A stretch of DNA of 64,000 bases from Gammaproteobacteria bacterium (GTDB lineage: Bacteria > Pseudomonadota > Gammaproteobacteria > Steroidobacterales > Steroidobacteraceae). The position numbers and the translations under genes are program-made. Each line of letters starts with the position of its first letter. Within the stretch, counting starts at the first letter, position 1. The notes beneath the pieces are model-generated. The model did not search any database, had not been told where the DNA came from, and saw only the letters and a program-made list of their open reading frames with translations. Shown here in pieces: positions 1 through 8,920 of the stretch. The stretch spans positions 62,001 through 126,000 of the forward strand of contig VBMV01000055.1 of NCBI GenBank assembly GCA_005878835.1, written 5' to 3'.

Positions 1-677
1 GTGTCCGATTCCATGCGCCCGTCCACGATCACCCCGACACGATTGCAGGTACGGAAGATGCTGTCCAGATCATGGGTGATCATGACGATGGTGAGCCGCA
101 GCTGTTTCTGCAGGTACAGCACCAACTCATCGAACGCGGCCGCACTCACCGGATCGAGGCCCGAGGTGGGCTCATCGAGAAACAACAGGCGCGGATCGAG
201 CGCCAGGGCGCGGGCCAGAGCTGCGCGCTTCACCATGCCCCCGGAGAGCTCGGCCGGGTACTTGCGGGCCGCCTCGGCGGGCAGCCCGACGAGGCGGATC
301 CGCAGCAGCGCCAGCTCCTGCAGCGCCGAGCGCTCGAGCTCGAGGTGCTCGATCATGGGCAGCTGCACGTTCTGCAGCACCGTCAGTCCGGTGTACAGGG
401 CGCCGGCCTGGAAGGTGACGCCGTAGTGCGCCTTGACGGAGCGCAGCTGCGCCCCGCTCATGCGCGTGATGTCGCCGCCGTCGATGCGCACCACCCCGGC
501 GATCGGGCGCTGCAGTCCGAGGATGGTCCGCAGCAGCACCGACTTGCCGGCGCCGGAGCCGCCGACGATGCCGAACACCTCGTCGGCGCGCACTTCCATG
601 TCGAGCCCGTCGTGCACCACCTGGGTCCCGAAGCGGTTCACCAGCCCCTGCACCTGCAGCACCGGGTACAGCCTCAA
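1..677 (-). CDS. mlaF: Mla-type phospholipid ABC transporter ATPase (3' end outside window)
   Basis: ATP-binding subunit of an Mla-type transporter that powers lipid exchange between the inner membrane and periplasmic carriers. About 225 residues are visible and the C-terminus runs off base 1. The Walker A motif GGSGAGKS (about residues 39-46), the signature LSGGMVKR and the Walker B/D-loop FLDEPTSGLDP are intact, so the protein looks active. The likely start is a TTG overlapping the TGA of the upstream permease gene, which implies translational coupling; a GTG at 662, five codons in, is the alternative. The MlaE-like permease next door decides the MlaF assignment over other ABC ATPases. Confidence 0.88.
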   Translation of the reverse strand, partial: MRLYPVLQVQGLVNRFGTQVVHDGLDMEVRADEVFGIVGGSGAGKSVLLRTILGLQRPIAGVVRIDGGDITRMSGAQLRSVKAHYGVTFQAGALYTGLTVLQNVQLPMIEHLELERSALQELALLRIRLVGLPAEAARKYPAELSGGMVKRAALARALALDPRLLFLDEPTSGLDPVSAAAFDELVLYLQKQLRLTIVMITHDLDSIFRTCNRVGVIVDGRMESD

Positions 678-1792
678 ACGTCCATCTCCATGAACAGCAC
701 CGCGAACAGCGCATCCGCGAGTATCACGCAGAAGATCGCCTGCACGACCGCGACGGTGACCAGGCGGCCGAGCTCGCGCGCCGACTCGCGCACCTGCAGG
801 CCGCGATAACAGCCGGCGAGCGCGATGAGCACCGCGAACACCGGGGCCTTGACCAGGCCGACCCAGAAGGTGGTGGACGCGATCGCCTCGGTGACGCGGC
901 TCGCGTACTGGGTGAGCGGCATGTCGAGCAGATAGCGGCACAGCAGCGCCCCGCCGGTGAGTCCGGTCAGATCGGCGATGATGGTGAGCAGCGGCAGCGC
1001 GATGGTGAGTCCCAGCACCCGCGGCAGCACCAGCACCTCGAACGGATCGACGCCGGTGGCGATGAGCGCATCCACCTCCTCGTTGAGCCTCATGGAGCCG
1101 AGCTCGGCGGCAAACGCGCTCCCCGAGCGGCCGGCGACGATGATCGAGGTCAGCAGCACTCCCAGCTCGCGCAGCACCCCGATGGCGACCAGGTCGACCA
1201 CGTAGATGTCCGCGCCGAGCCCGCGCAGCTGCTTGGCGCTCATGTAGGCGATGATCACACTGATGAGGAACGCGATGAGCGCCACGATGGGCACGGCGGT
1301 AAGACCCGTGTCATACACGTGGCGGGCGATCGAAATCGGCCGCAGGCGCCGCGGACGCGCCAGGCCGCGCAGCAACGTGGTGCTCGCGCGGCCGACGAAC
1401 GCCAGTCCCTGCAGCAGGTCGCGACCGGCGAGCACCGCGTTGCGTCCGATCGCGGTGAGCGGCTGCCGGGCGGGCGGGCCGGAGGCGGCCGACGCGCCCG
1501 CGGGGCTCGTGTCGGCGAGAATCTCCTCCAGCAGGCGCAGCTGATCCGGCGGTGGCCCCCGGAAGCTCACCGCGACGCCGGCGGCGCGCGCGCGGCTCAG
1601 GAGCTGGCGCAGCGCCCAGGCGCCCGAGAGATCCAGCGCGCTGAGGCGCTGCGTCGCAATCGACACTTGCCGCGCCGCGGCCAGATCGACCGCGGCCAAC
1701 CCGCTCTCGATGGCCGGGACCCGCTGTGCCACCCACTCGCCCGTCAGCTCGAGCTCCAGGCCCTCGTCGGTGCGCCGAACCTCGAGGCTCAT
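674..1792 (-). CDS. mlaE: MlaE-family lipid ABC permease with N-terminal STAS domain
   Basis: Inner-membrane permease (372 aa) of the Mla transporter. Roughly residues 1-95 form a STAS-like domain (MSLEVRRTDEG at the start; LSALDLSGAWALRQLL in the core), and about residues 130-372 are the MlaE permease with five or six hydrophobic helices and the GRSGSAFAAELGSMRLNEEVDAL coupling-loop region, quoted here only as a position marker near residue 240. In E. coli the STAS role is played by the separate MlaB, so this is a natural MlaB-MlaE type fusion, common in this family. The ATG at 1792 is chosen because STAS homology begins there. The stop overlaps the mlaF start. Confidence 0.85.
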   Translation of the reverse strand: MSLEVRRTDEGLELELTGEWVAQRVPAIESGLAAVDLAAARQVSIATQRLSALDLSGAWALRQLLSRARAAGVAVSFRGPPPDQLRLLEEILADTSPAGASAASGPPARQPLTAIGRNAVLAGRDLLQGLAFVGRASTTLLRGLARPRRLRPISIARHVYDTGLTAVPIVALIAFLISVIIAYMSAKQLRGLGADIYVVDLVAIGVLRELGVLLTSIIVAGRSGSAFAAELGSMRLNEEVDALIATGVDPFEVLVLPRVLGLTIALPLLTIIADLTGLTGGALLCRYLLDMPLTQYASRVTEAIASTTFWVGLVKAPVFAVLIALAGCYRGLQVRESARELGRLVTVAVVQAIFCVILADALFAVLFMEMDV

Positions 1793-1814
1793 GCTTGGCC
1801 GGGGGCGGGCCGGA

Positions 1815-2297
1815 TCAGCGCTTGGCGTGCAGATGCGCCTCGAGGAACCAGAGATACTTGTCGTTGTCGCGCGAGATACCGGTGAACAGGTCGGCCGTGT
1901 CGGCATCCCCAAGCCTGGCGGCGGCGTCGATCCCGGCGCGCACCTTGGCGCCGTAGTCGGCCAGCGCCGCGGACAGCGCATCCACGTGGGCGAGACCCTC
2001 GCTGATGTCCTCCGGGTAGGGCCGCAGACTGGTGCTGCGCGCCACCGCGGCGAGCGTACCGCGCGCGGTGCCCCCCAGCGCCGTGACGCGCTCGGCGAGC
2101 GTGTCGATGTGCTCCTCGATGTTCTCGGCCACTTTGTCGAACAGCTCGTGCAGGGCGATGAAGCTCGGGCCCTTGACGTTCCAGTGCGCGTGTTTGCTCT
2201 GCGTGCCCAGATCGATGGCATCCGCAAGGCGCGCGTTCAAGAGCTCGATCACCTTGGTCCGGGTGTTGGCCGGCAGGTCGTTCCTGGTGTCAAACAT
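1815..2297 (-). CDS. dps: Dps-family ferritin-like DNA-binding stress protein
   Basis: Dodecameric mini-ferritin (160 aa) that oxidises and stores iron with peroxide and protects DNA. Family motifs are clear: HAHWNVKGPSF near residues 36-46, HELFD near 50-54 and EEHIDTLAER near 61-70, supplying the inter-subunit ferroxidase ligands (H38, H50, D54 and E62 by alignment from memory). The end is a typical AHLHAKR tail. The start at 2297 is preferred over the ATG at 2315 because AGGAG lies seven bases before it and between the two ATGs. The gene sits between the Mla and GntR/ABC operons and is probably transcribed on its own. Confidence 0.9.
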   Translation of the reverse strand: MFDTRNDLPANTRTKVIELLNARLADAIDLGTQSKHAHWNVKGPSFIALHELFDKVAENIEEHIDTLAERVTALGGTARGTLAAVARSTSLRPYPEDISEGLAHVDALSAALADYGAKVRAGIDAAARLGDADTADLFTGISRDNDKYLWFLEAHLHAKR

Positions 2298-2417
2298 ACT
2301 CAGTCTCCTTTGCATGGCCGCATTGGAACATCGCGGCGCACGGGAAGGCCAATCGCCTGTCCGGATCGCGATGATAAGCGCGATCTATCGCCGCAGTCTT
2401 GCCCTGACCGCGCGCCC

Positions 2418-3365
2418 TCAGGTGTCGTCGCGGTAACGGCGCAGGCGGATCGCGCCGAACACCATTGCCGCGGCGACCGCCAGTCCGATCCACAGGTTGC
2501 GGTCGGTGAGGGCGGCCCCGAGGTTCAGTCGATCGAGCGCCGCGCCCAATGCGAACGCGCGCCCGCGGCCGACCTGCATGTGCCCGAACAGCGTCGGCCA
2601 GATGCCGTAGGTGCGGTAGACGAGCAGGTCACGCAGGTAGTGGGTGTCGAAAGTGAAGTGCTCGACGATCTGCGCCACCACCGGGGGCAGGGTTGCCCAC
2701 AGAAACGGCGTGCGCCGCGCCCAGGCGGACACCAGCAGCAGGTACGCGGCGTAGGGCGCGTACCACAGCACACCCACGATGAGGCAAGCGAGCAGCGCGA
2801 TCTCGGCCTTGAGCCACCCGAGCATGTCCCACCCCGGGATGGGCGGCACGCGGCCGAAGGCGGCGTTCACCTCCCAGATGCCGGTGAACAGCAGCGACAG
2901 CAGCAGCCCGAGCGCAAACACGCCCAGCGGCACCACCAGCAGCGCGACCAGCAGCTTCGACAGGACGGTCTTGTCGTCCGATACCGGCAGGGACTTCCAG
3001 AACAGGATGCTGCGGTCCTTGCGCTCCGCGTACAGGCAGTCGAGCAGGTAGAAAGCCAGCACGATCAGAGACACCACCGACAGGGGCGTGGAAGCCGCGC
3101 CCTGCATGACGGCAAACATCGCCATGCCCCCGGGCCGATCCTCGCCCGACATGTCGCCGTGCGTCAGGTGGTATTTGAGGCCCGCGACGACGGCGCCGCA
3201 CACCATCAGCGCGGCGACCACCAGCGGCGCGATCCACAGCGCCCGGTGCTCCCAGAGCTCGCGGCGTACCAGCATGAGGAGCGTGCTGGCGGTCCCGATG
3301 CGGGCGGCGGGCGCTGCTTCCCGCGGGCCTTCCCCGGCGGCCGCGTCGGCGAGCTTGCTGTTCAT
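2418..3365 (-). CDS. ABC-2 type exporter permease, partner of the downstream-regulated ATPase
   Basis: Multi-spanning membrane protein of 315 aa, with hydrophobic segments at about residues 45-65, 100-120, 140-165, 190-215, 220-240 and 285-305, the profile of an ABC-2 permease. Large polar loops lie between segments. It overlaps the ATPase gene by 4 bp (ATGA type), so the two form one exporter. The substrate cannot be read from sequence. GntR (YtrA)-controlled exporters of this layout are often linked to cell-envelope stress or antimicrobial compounds in other bacteria, but that is inference here. The segment between 2298 and 2417 upstream of dps shows no gene. Confidence 0.8.
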   Translation of the reverse strand: MNSKLADAAAGEGPREAAPAARIGTASTLLMLVRRELWEHRALWIAPLVVAALMVCGAVVAGLKYHLTHGDMSGEDRPGGMAMFAVMQGAASTPLSVVSLIVLAFYLLDCLYAERKDRSILFWKSLPVSDDKTVLSKLLVALLVVPLGVFALGLLLSLLFTGIWEVNAAFGRVPPIPGWDMLGWLKAEIALLACLIVGVLWYAPYAAYLLLVSAWARRTPFLWATLPPVVAQIVEHFTFDTHYLRDLLVYRTYGIWPTLFGHMQVGRGRAFALGAALDRLNLGAALTDRNLWIGLAVAAAMVFGAIRLRRYRDDT

Positions 3366-4222
3366 GTGCTTGGTGTCCCCTGCATCTTGGCGACGAACAG
3401 GTCGGCGATCGAGGGCGTGCGCAGCTCACCGAAGCCGCGCAGCTCCGCGGCCGAACGGCCCTCGAACAGCATCGCCACGCGTCCGAACACCTCGCGCTCG
3501 TAGAACGGCTGCAGCGCGCGCGCCGTGGGCGCGGCTTCCGCGCTCACGTTCAGCTGCTGATAGCGGCCGCCGAGCGCCTCGACCGAGGAGCTCAAGGCCA
3601 CGCGGCCGTGGTTGATGAAAATCACGTCGGTGAACAGGTTCTCCACTTCCTCCACCTGGTGGGTGGTGAGGAGGATGGTGCGCTCCTTGTCGAAATAGTC
3701 GTTGAGCAGCGTGTCGTAGAACTTGCGGCGGTACAGCAGATCGAGCCCGAGCGTCGGCTCATCGAGCACCAGCAGGCGCGCATCGATCGCCAGGATCAGC
3801 GCCAGGTGCAGCTGCGTCACCATGCCCTTGGAGAGCTCGCGCACGCGGCTCTGCATGCGGATGTCGGTCTTGCTCAGGAATTCCGTGGCGCGCGCGCGAT
3901 CGAAGCGCGGATGCACCCCGCCCACCACCTCCAGCGCCTGGCTGACGCGCAGCCAGCGCGGCAGCACCGCGACGTCCGCCATGAAGCACACCTCGCGCAT
4001 CAGCTCATCGCGCTGCGTGCGCGGATCGAGGCCGAGCACCTGCAGCTCGCCTCTGAAGGGGGTGAGTCCCAGGATCGCCTTGAGGGCGGTGGTCTTGCCG
4101 GCGCCGTTCGGACCGATGAGGCCGACGATGCGGCCGGCTTCGACGCTGAAGCTCACGCCATCGAGTGCGCGGGTCGCGCCGTAGGCCTTGGCGAGGCCGC
4201 GCGCCTCAATTACTGCTGTCAT
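3362..4222 (-). CDS. ABC transporter ATP-binding protein of GntR-controlled exporter
   Basis: Cytoplasmic ATPase of 286 aa. Walker A is GPNGAGKTTALK (about residues 36-47), the signature is the variant LSKGMVTQ rather than LSGGQ, Walker B is LLVLDEPTLGLD, and the H-loop is LLTTHQVEEVE. The K in the signature is common in YtrB/NatA-like ATPases. ATG 4222 is preferred because AGGTG sits six bases upstream; a GTG nine bases earlier would lie inside that site. The start overlaps the end of the gntR gene by 17 bp and the stop overlaps the permease start, so repressor, ATPase and permease are translationally coupled. Confidence 0.88.
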   Translation of the reverse strand: MTAVIEARGLAKAYGATRALDGVSFSVEAGRIVGLIGPNGAGKTTALKAILGLTPFRGELQVLGLDPRTQRDELMREVCFMADVAVLPRWLRVSQALEVVGGVHPRFDRARATEFLSKTDIRMQSRVRELSKGMVTQLHLALILAIDARLLVLDEPTLGLDLLYRRKFYDTLLNDYFDKERTILLTTHQVEEVENLFTDVIFINHGRVALSSSVEALGGRYQQLNVSAEAAPTARALQPFYEREVFGRVAMLFEGRSAAELRGFGELRTPSIADLFVAKMQGTPST

Positions 4223-4643
4223 CTTTTTCACCTGGTGCCGCTGGCCCGGCCTTGGGCGCCGGCCAGGCCGCAGGCGCTGCGGCGCCCACGCGCTGCAGTT
4301 CTTCCTGGGTCAGCCCGAGGCGCTGGATGGTGGCATACACTTTCGGCCATTCCTCCTCGAGGAAGCGCTGGCGCTCGTCCTTCATCAGCGCCTTGCGTGC
4401 ACCCGGGCTCACGAACATGCCCAGGCCGCGGCGCTTTTCCACCAGCTGCTCGTCGACGAGCTGCTGGTAGCCCTTGAGCACCGTGAGCGGGTTCACGCGG
4501 AAGTCCGCGGCGACGCTGCGGACCGAGGGGAGCGGATCCCCTTCCTTGAGCACGCCTTCGAGGATCATCGCTACCACCCGGTCCCGCAGTTGCCGATAGA
4601 TCGGCAGGCTGTCGTCCCACTGCGGGTCCATGAGCGTTTGCAC
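4206..4643 (-). CDS. GntR-family (YtrA subfamily) transcriptional repressor
   Basis: Regulator of 145 aa with an N-terminal winged helix-turn-helix (PIYRQLRDRVVAMILEG then PLPSVRSVAADFRVNPLTV) and a short helical C-terminal part, the size and shape of the YtrA subfamily, whose members usually repress their own ABC exporter operon. The start is GTG 4643 or ATG 4631; neither has a strong ribosome-binding site. It lies after two mini-protein genes and before the ATPase and permease. The inverted repeat between the -35 and -10 boxes at 5128-5141 is the natural candidate operator. Confidence 0.87.
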   Translation of the reverse strand: MQTLMDPQWDDSLPIYRQLRDRVVAMILEGVLKEGDPLPSVRSVAADFRVNPLTVLKGYQQLVDEQLVEKRRGLGMFVSPGARKALMKDERQRFLEEEWPKVYATIQRLGLTQEELQRVGAAAPAAWPAPKAGPAAPGEKDDSSN

Positions 4644-4669
4644 GGCGCCTGTAACGGGAGGGTAGCTGA

Positions 4670-4861
4670 CTAATCTACCAAAACGGCCGGCTCAGGCTGG
4701 CCGAACCAGCCGTGCGTCAACTGCATGGCCTGTGCGCCATGGCGCGTGCCCGGCGCCTCGGAGGTCGCCTGTACGAAGGCGCCGCTCAGGGCCAGCGTGA
4801 TCAGGACGGCGCCGGCGCCGCAGCTGACATCACGATAGAGCTCGGAAACGAACGTATTCAT
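4670..4861 (-). CDS. Mini-protein A: 63-aa single-span protein, paralogue of the upstream gene
   Basis: Small protein starting MNTFVSELYRDVSC with a hydrophobic stretch (GAGAVLITLALSGAFVQA) at about residues 15-32, followed by a polar tail ending QPEPAVLVD. It has a strong ribosome-binding site, AAGGAG six bases before the ATG at 4861, which supports translation. Its first 35 residues align closely with the 49-aa product of 4902-5051, so the two arose by tandem duplication. The function is unknown. The position at the head of the GntR/ABC operon suggests a peptide that acts with, or is exported by, this transporter, or a membrane stress peptide. Confidence 0.7.
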   Translation of the reverse strand: MNTFVSELYRDVSCGAGAVLITLALSGAFVQATSEAPGTRHGAQAMQLTHGWFGQPEPAVLVD

Positions 4862-4901
4862 GATCGGCTCCTTGACGGTCTGGGGGTTGGGCGCTCCCCT
4901 T

Positions 4902-5051
4902 TCAGGCGCTGTGCGCCTGGACGGCGGGGGCGACATGAAAGGGGGCGGCGGAGGTGGACTGCACAAAGCTCAGGCTCAGCACCAGGGTGATCAGGGCGGC
5001 CCCGGCGGCGCAGGTCAGGTCACGGTAGAGGGTCGAAGCGAAGCTGTTCAT
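4902..5051 (-). CDS. Mini-protein B: 49-aa single-span protein, first gene of the GntR/ABC operon
   Basis: Short protein MNSFASTLYRDLTC with a hydrophobic stretch (AGAALITLVLSLSFVQS) at about residues 17-33 and an AAPFHVAPAV tail; it could be a signal peptide ending near SAA or a membrane anchor. AAGGAG stands six bases before the ATG at 5051. It shares the pattern MN-F-S-LYRD--C-AGA-LITL-LS--FVQ-TS with its neighbour. It lies about 65 bases behind a good sigma70 promoter, so it is the first gene of the transcript. No known family was recognised. Confidence 0.7.
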   Translation of the reverse strand: MNSFASTLYRDLTCAAGAALITLVLSLSFVQSTSAAPFHVAPAVQAHSA

Positions 5052-5122
5052 GGTCGTCTCCTTGGCTGTGGGTCTTGGTCTGTCTCGGGGGCTGCTGAAA
5101 AGGCCGCCTCCCTTAGTGATAT

Positions 5123-5151
5123 ACATTAGTAGAACACTACTTCAGTGTCAA
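5123..5151 (-). promoter_or_regulatory. Sigma70-type promoter with embedded operator for the mini-protein/GntR/ABC operon
   Basis: On the minus strand a consensus TTGACA (5146-5151) is spaced exactly 17 bases from TAATGT (5123-5128). Between and touching the boxes lies the inverted repeat AGTAG-N4-CTACT (5128-5141). An operator there would block RNA polymerase, as expected for a GntR/YtrA repressor encoded in the same operon. Transcription would start near 5115, leaving a leader of about 65 bases before the first mini-protein. No other gene starts nearby on this strand. Confidence 0.75.
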
Positions 5152-5299
5152 GCTATTTCACCAAATCAGTCGCCGGGTCATCCACGGCCTTGGAGAGCGA
5201 GCCCGCCCGCAGGGTTTGAAGGACCTGAAGCGGCGCTCAGACGCTAGAATTCCTGGCCCCTTTCCCAAGGCCTCAATCCCTGAGCACGAAGCGCCCGCC

Positions 5300-6280
5300 A
5301 TGACATCCGCCGTGAACGTTGCCATCACCGGCGCCGCCGGACAGATCGGCTATGCCCTCGCCTTCCGTGTCGCCGCGGGTGCGCTGCTCGGGCCGGGCAC
5401 GCGTGTGAACCTGCATCTGCTCGAGATCACCCCGGCGCTCGGCGCGCTGCAGGGCATGGTGATGGAGCTGCACGACTGCGCGTTTCCAACACTCGGGAAG
5501 GTGGTGCCGACCGACGACGCGCGCCTCGCGTTCCGCGACTGTCAGGTGGCGCTGCTGGTCGGCGCGCGCCCGCGCGGCCCGGGCATGGAGCGCAAGGACC
5601 TGCTGCTCGCCAACGCGCAGATCTTTTCCGTGCAGGGCCGCTCGCTCAACGAAGTCGCCGACCGCGACGTGAAGGTGCTGGTGGTCGGCAATCCCGCCAA
5701 TACCAACGCGCTCATCGCCGCAAGCAACGCCCGCGATCTCGATCCGCGCAACTTCACGGCCATGACGCGCCTGGATCACAACCGCGCGCTGTCGCAGCTG
5801 GCGCACAAGACCGAGACGCACGTGAGCGAGGTGCGCCGCATGATCATCTGGGGAAATCACTCCGCCACCCAGTACCCCGATCTGCGCCACGCCGAGGTCG
5901 CAGGCAAGCCGGCCAAGTCCCTCGTGAGCCAGCAGTGGATCGAGGAGACGTTCATTCCGCTGGTACAGCAGCGCGGCGCGGCGGTCATCAAGGCGCGCGG
6001 CGCCTCTTCGGCCGCCTCGGCCGCCTCGGCCGCGATCGACCACGTGCACACCTGGCTCCATGGCACGGGCGCGGGCGACTGGGTCAGCATGGCCGTGCCG
6101 TCCGATGGCAGCTACGGCATCGCCGCGGGGGTCATCTACTCCTATCCGGTCACCGTCAGCAACGGCGAGTACCGCATCGTGCCGGGCCTCGCCGTGGATG
6201 ACTTCAGCCGCAAGCGCATGGAGGCGACGCACGCCGAGCTGCGCGAGGAGCGCGACGGGGTGAGGAGCCTGCTCGCCTGA
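5300..6280 (+). CDS. mdh: Malate dehydrogenase (NAD-dependent, cytosolic MDH2-like type)
   Basis: TCA-cycle enzyme converting malate to oxaloacetate with NAD (326 aa). The Rossmann start [14 protein letters not shown] is at residues 6-19. MERKDLL and the arginine of TRLDHNR correspond to substrate-binding arginines, and [11 protein letters not shown] carries the catalytic histidine; these motifs separate this type from lactate dehydrogenase. ATG 5300 is chosen because family homology starts there. The gene stands alone, about 65 bases before fadE. A TAGAAT at 5245-5250 could be its -10 box, but no convincing -35 box is seen. Confidence 0.95.
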   Translation: MTSAVNVAITGAAGQIGYALAFRVAAGALLGPGTRVNLHLLEITPALGALQGMVMELHDCAFPTLGKVVPTDDARLAFRDCQVALLVGARPRGPGMERKDLLLANAQIFSVQGRSLNEVADRDVKVLVVGNPANTNALIAASNARDLDPRNFTAMTRLDHNRALSQLAHKTETHVSEVRRMIIWGNHSATQYPDLRHAEVAGKPAKSLVSQQWIEETFIPLVQQRGAAVIKARGASSAASAASAAIDHVHTWLHGTGAGDWVSMAVPSDGSYGIAAGVIYSYPVTVSNGEYRIVPGLAVDDFSRKRMEATHAELREERDGVRSLLA

Positions 6281-6344
6281 AGTTTCGCGCAGCCGCGCCC
6301 CGGCAAGCTATAGTCGGGCGACGCCGCGCGACGCGGAGGAATTC

Positions 6345-8882
6345 ATGCTGGGCGCTATCGTCTCCCTGACGCTCGTGGTGGCGGCCGCCTACGCGGTCAC
6401 CCAGGTGGGCGGAATCATCACCCTGCTGTTCATCGCCGCGGTGCTGTTCCTCGCCTACCGACGCCTGTCGCTGCTCACCTTTACCGTGACGTTCACGGTG
6501 CTGCTGTTCGCCTACACGCTGCTGGGCGCCCCGGCGGGGATCTGGAAGGGGTTCCTCGCGCTGCTGCTCGCGGGGCTGTGGCTGCTCAACGTGCGCACCC
6601 TGCGCAAGGCGCTGCTCACACGCCCGTTCCTGAAGACCTACCTGAAGCTCCTGCCGTCCATGTCACAGACCGAGCGGGAGGCGCTGGAGGCGGGCACGGT
6701 GTGGTGGGACGGGGAGCTGTTCACCGGCGCGCCGCACTGGCCGAAGCTGCTGGCTGCAAAGCCTCCGCGGCTCTCGGGCCCCGAGCAGGCTTTCCTCGAC
6801 GGCCCGTGCGAGGAGCTGTGCCGCATGCTCGATGACTGGAACATCACGCACGAGCGCGCCGACCTGTCGCCGCAGGTGTGGGAATACCTGAAGACCCGCG
6901 GCTTCTTCGCGATGATCATTCCGAAGAAGTACGGCGGCCTGGAGTTCTCCGCCTACGCGCACTCGTGCGTGCTGGCCAAGATCTCCAGCCGCAGCGCCAC
7001 CGTTTCCTCCACGGTTGCGGTGCCCAACTCCCTCGGTCCCGCGGAGCTGCTGAACCACTACGGCACCGAGGAACAGAAGAACCACTACCTGCCGCGCCTC
7101 GCCCGCGGGGAGGAAGTGCCGTGCTTCGCGCTCACCGGCCCGCGCGCCGGCTCGGACGCCGGTTCCATTCCCGACACCGGGGTGGTGTGCCGCGGGCCGT
7201 GGCAGGGGCGCGAGATCGTGGGGCTGAAGCTCAACTTCTCCAAGCGCTACATCACCCTCGCCCCCGTGGCCACCGTCATCGGTCTGGCGTTCCGCATGTT
7301 CGATCCCGAGCGGCTGCTGGGCGGCAAGACCGACATCGGCATCACCTGCGCGCTGATCCCGCGCGGCACGCCGGGAGTGAGCATCGGGCGGCGCCATTTC
7401 CCGCTCAACGTCCCGTTCCAGAACGGACCCATCCTCGGCCGCGACGTGTTCGTGCCGCTGGATTTCATCATCGGCGGCCCGCGCATGGCCGGCAGCGGCT
7501 GGCGCATGCTGGTGGAGCAGCTGTCGGTCGGGCGCTGCATCTCGCTGCCCTCCAATGCCACCGGCGGCGCGAAGGCGGGCGTATGGGCGACCGGCGCCTA
7601 TGCCCGCATCCGCAACCAGTTCAACATGCCGGTGGGCAAGTTCGAAGGGGTCGAGGCGGTGATCGCGCGCATGGTGGGCCTGACCTACACCATGGACGCC
7701 GCGCGCTCGGTGACCGCCGGGGCGATCGATGGCGGCGAGAAGCCCTCGGTGCCCTCCGCGATGCTCAAGTACCACGTCACCGAGATGGGCCGCCAGGTGG
7801 CCAACGACGCCATGGACGTGCACGGCGGCAAGGGTATCTGCCTGGGTCCCAGGAACTATCTCGGCCGTGGCTACCAGGTGGTGCCGGTGGCGATCACCGT
7901 CGAGGGGGCCAACCTCCTCACGCGCAACCTCATCATCTTCGGCCAGGGGGCGGTGCGCTGCCATCCGTTCGTGCTGCGCGAGATGAGCGCGGCCCGCAAT
8001 CCCGATCGCGCCGCCGGGATCGATGAGTTCGACCGCGCGCTGTTCGCGCACCTCGGCTTCAGCATTTCCAACGCCGTGCGCTCGCTCATCATGGCTCTGA
8101 CCCACGCGCGCTTCACCGCCGCGCCGGTGCAGGATTCCACCGCGCGCTACTACCAGCACATCGTGCGCTTTTCCGCCTCGTTCGCCTTCGCGGTGGATGT
8201 GGCGATGCTGACGCTCGGCGGCTACCTGAAGAAGAAGGAAGGCCTGTCGGCGCGGCTCGGGGACGTGCTGTCGTGCATGTATCTGGCCTCCATGGTGCTC
8301 AAGCATCACGAGAACCAGGGCCGTCAGGAAGAGGACCTGGTCATAGTCGAGTGGGCGTGCCGCAACCTGCTGTACCACGCCCAGGAGCAGCTGCACGGTT
8401 TCCTGCGCAACTTCCCCAACCGGGCCCTCGCCGCGCTGATGCGCGCGCTGATCTTCCCGCGCGGTCGCGTGTACTCGGCCCCCGATGACCGCCTCGGGCG
8501 CAAGGTCGCGGGCCTGGTGACCAGTCCGACCGAGGCGCGCGAGCGGCTGTGCCAGTACATCTACTGGACGCTCGAGCCCGCCAACCCCCTGGGACTGCTG
8601 CAGGAAGCGCTGCTGCTCGCGGTGCAGCTCGAGCCGCTCGAGAAGCGCATCCGCGTCGAGGGCGTCAAGACCGGCAAGGTCACCGCGCTGGATCTGCCGG
8701 GACGCATCCAGCAGGCGCTCGCCGCCGGCATCGTCTCGGAAACCGAGGCCGCGGCGCTGCGCGATTACGACCGCAAGGTCATGGAACTGATTCACGTCGA
8801 TGATTTCGAGCCGCAGGAGCTCGCCGCTCACAGTGTCCCGGCGTCGCAGTCCGCGGCGAGGTCCAGCGCCCACGTCGCTTGA
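6345..8882 (+). CDS. fadE: FadE-type acyl-CoA dehydrogenase
   Basis: First enzyme of fatty-acid beta-oxidation, forming trans-2-enoyl-CoA with FAD. At 845 aa it has the long FadE layout: two or three N-terminal membrane segments (residues 1-85), the acyl-CoA dehydrogenase core from about 110 (FALTGPRAGSDAGS, MDVHGGKGICLGPRNYLGRGYQ) to about 550, and the C-terminal FadE extension to 845. A strong GGAGG lies five bases before the ATG. Its electrons would go to the electron-transferring flavoprotein. Odd-chain substrates would yield propionyl-CoA, which the prpBCD genes at 56-59.6 kb could consume. Confidence 0.93.
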   Translation: MLGAIVSLTLVVAAAYAVTQVGGIITLLFIAAVLFLAYRRLSLLTFTVTFTVLLFAYTLLGAPAGIWKGFLALLLAGLWLLNVRTLRKALLTRPFLKTYLKLLPSMSQTEREALEAGTVWWDGELFTGAPHWPKLLAAKPPRLSGPEQAFLDGPCEELCRMLDDWNITHERADLSPQVWEYLKTRGFFAMIIPKKYGGLEFSAYAHSCVLAKISSRSATVSSTVAVPNSLGPAELLNHYGTEEQKNHYLPRLARGEEVPCFALTGPRAGSDAGSIPDTGVVCRGPWQGREIVGLKLNFSKRYITLAPVATVIGLAFRMFDPERLLGGKTDIGITCALIPRGTPGVSIGRRHFPLNVPFQNGPILGRDVFVPLDFIIGGPRMAGSGWRMLVEQLSVGRCISLPSNATGGAKAGVWATGAYARIRNQFNMPVGKFEGVEAVIARMVGLTYTMDAARSVTAGAIDGGEKPSVPSAMLKYHVTEMGRQVANDAMDVHGGKGICLGPRNYLGRGYQVVPVAITVEGANLLTRNLIIFGQGAVRCHPFVLREMSAARNPDRAAGIDEFDRALFAHLGFSISNAVRSLIMALTHARFTAAPVQDSTARYYQHIVRFSASFAFAVDVAMLTLGGYLKKKEGLSARLGDVLSCMYLASMVLKHHENQGRQEEDLVIVEWACRNLLYHAQEQLHGFLRNFPNRALAALMRALIFPRGRVYSAPDDRLGRKVAGLVTSPTEARERLCQYIYWTLEPANPLGLLQEALLLAVQLEPLEKRIRVEGVKTGKVTALDLPGRIQQALAAGIVSETEAAALRDYDRKVMELIHVDDFEPQELAAHSVPASQSAARSSAHVA

Positions 8883-8920
8883 GCCGTCTTTCCAAGGAGT
8901 CGTCTGTGAAGGAGATGCGC

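Noticed and set aside
1710-3503. Open frame of about 600 codons on the plus strand
   Set aside because: It runs antisense to dps and the ABC permease, which carry clear family motifs. Its own translation is Arg/Gln/His-rich as expected from a shadow frame in GC-rich DNA.
6663-8873. Long minus-strand frame opposite fadE
   Set aside because: No recognisable motif, and it is wholly covered by the conserved FadE protein.
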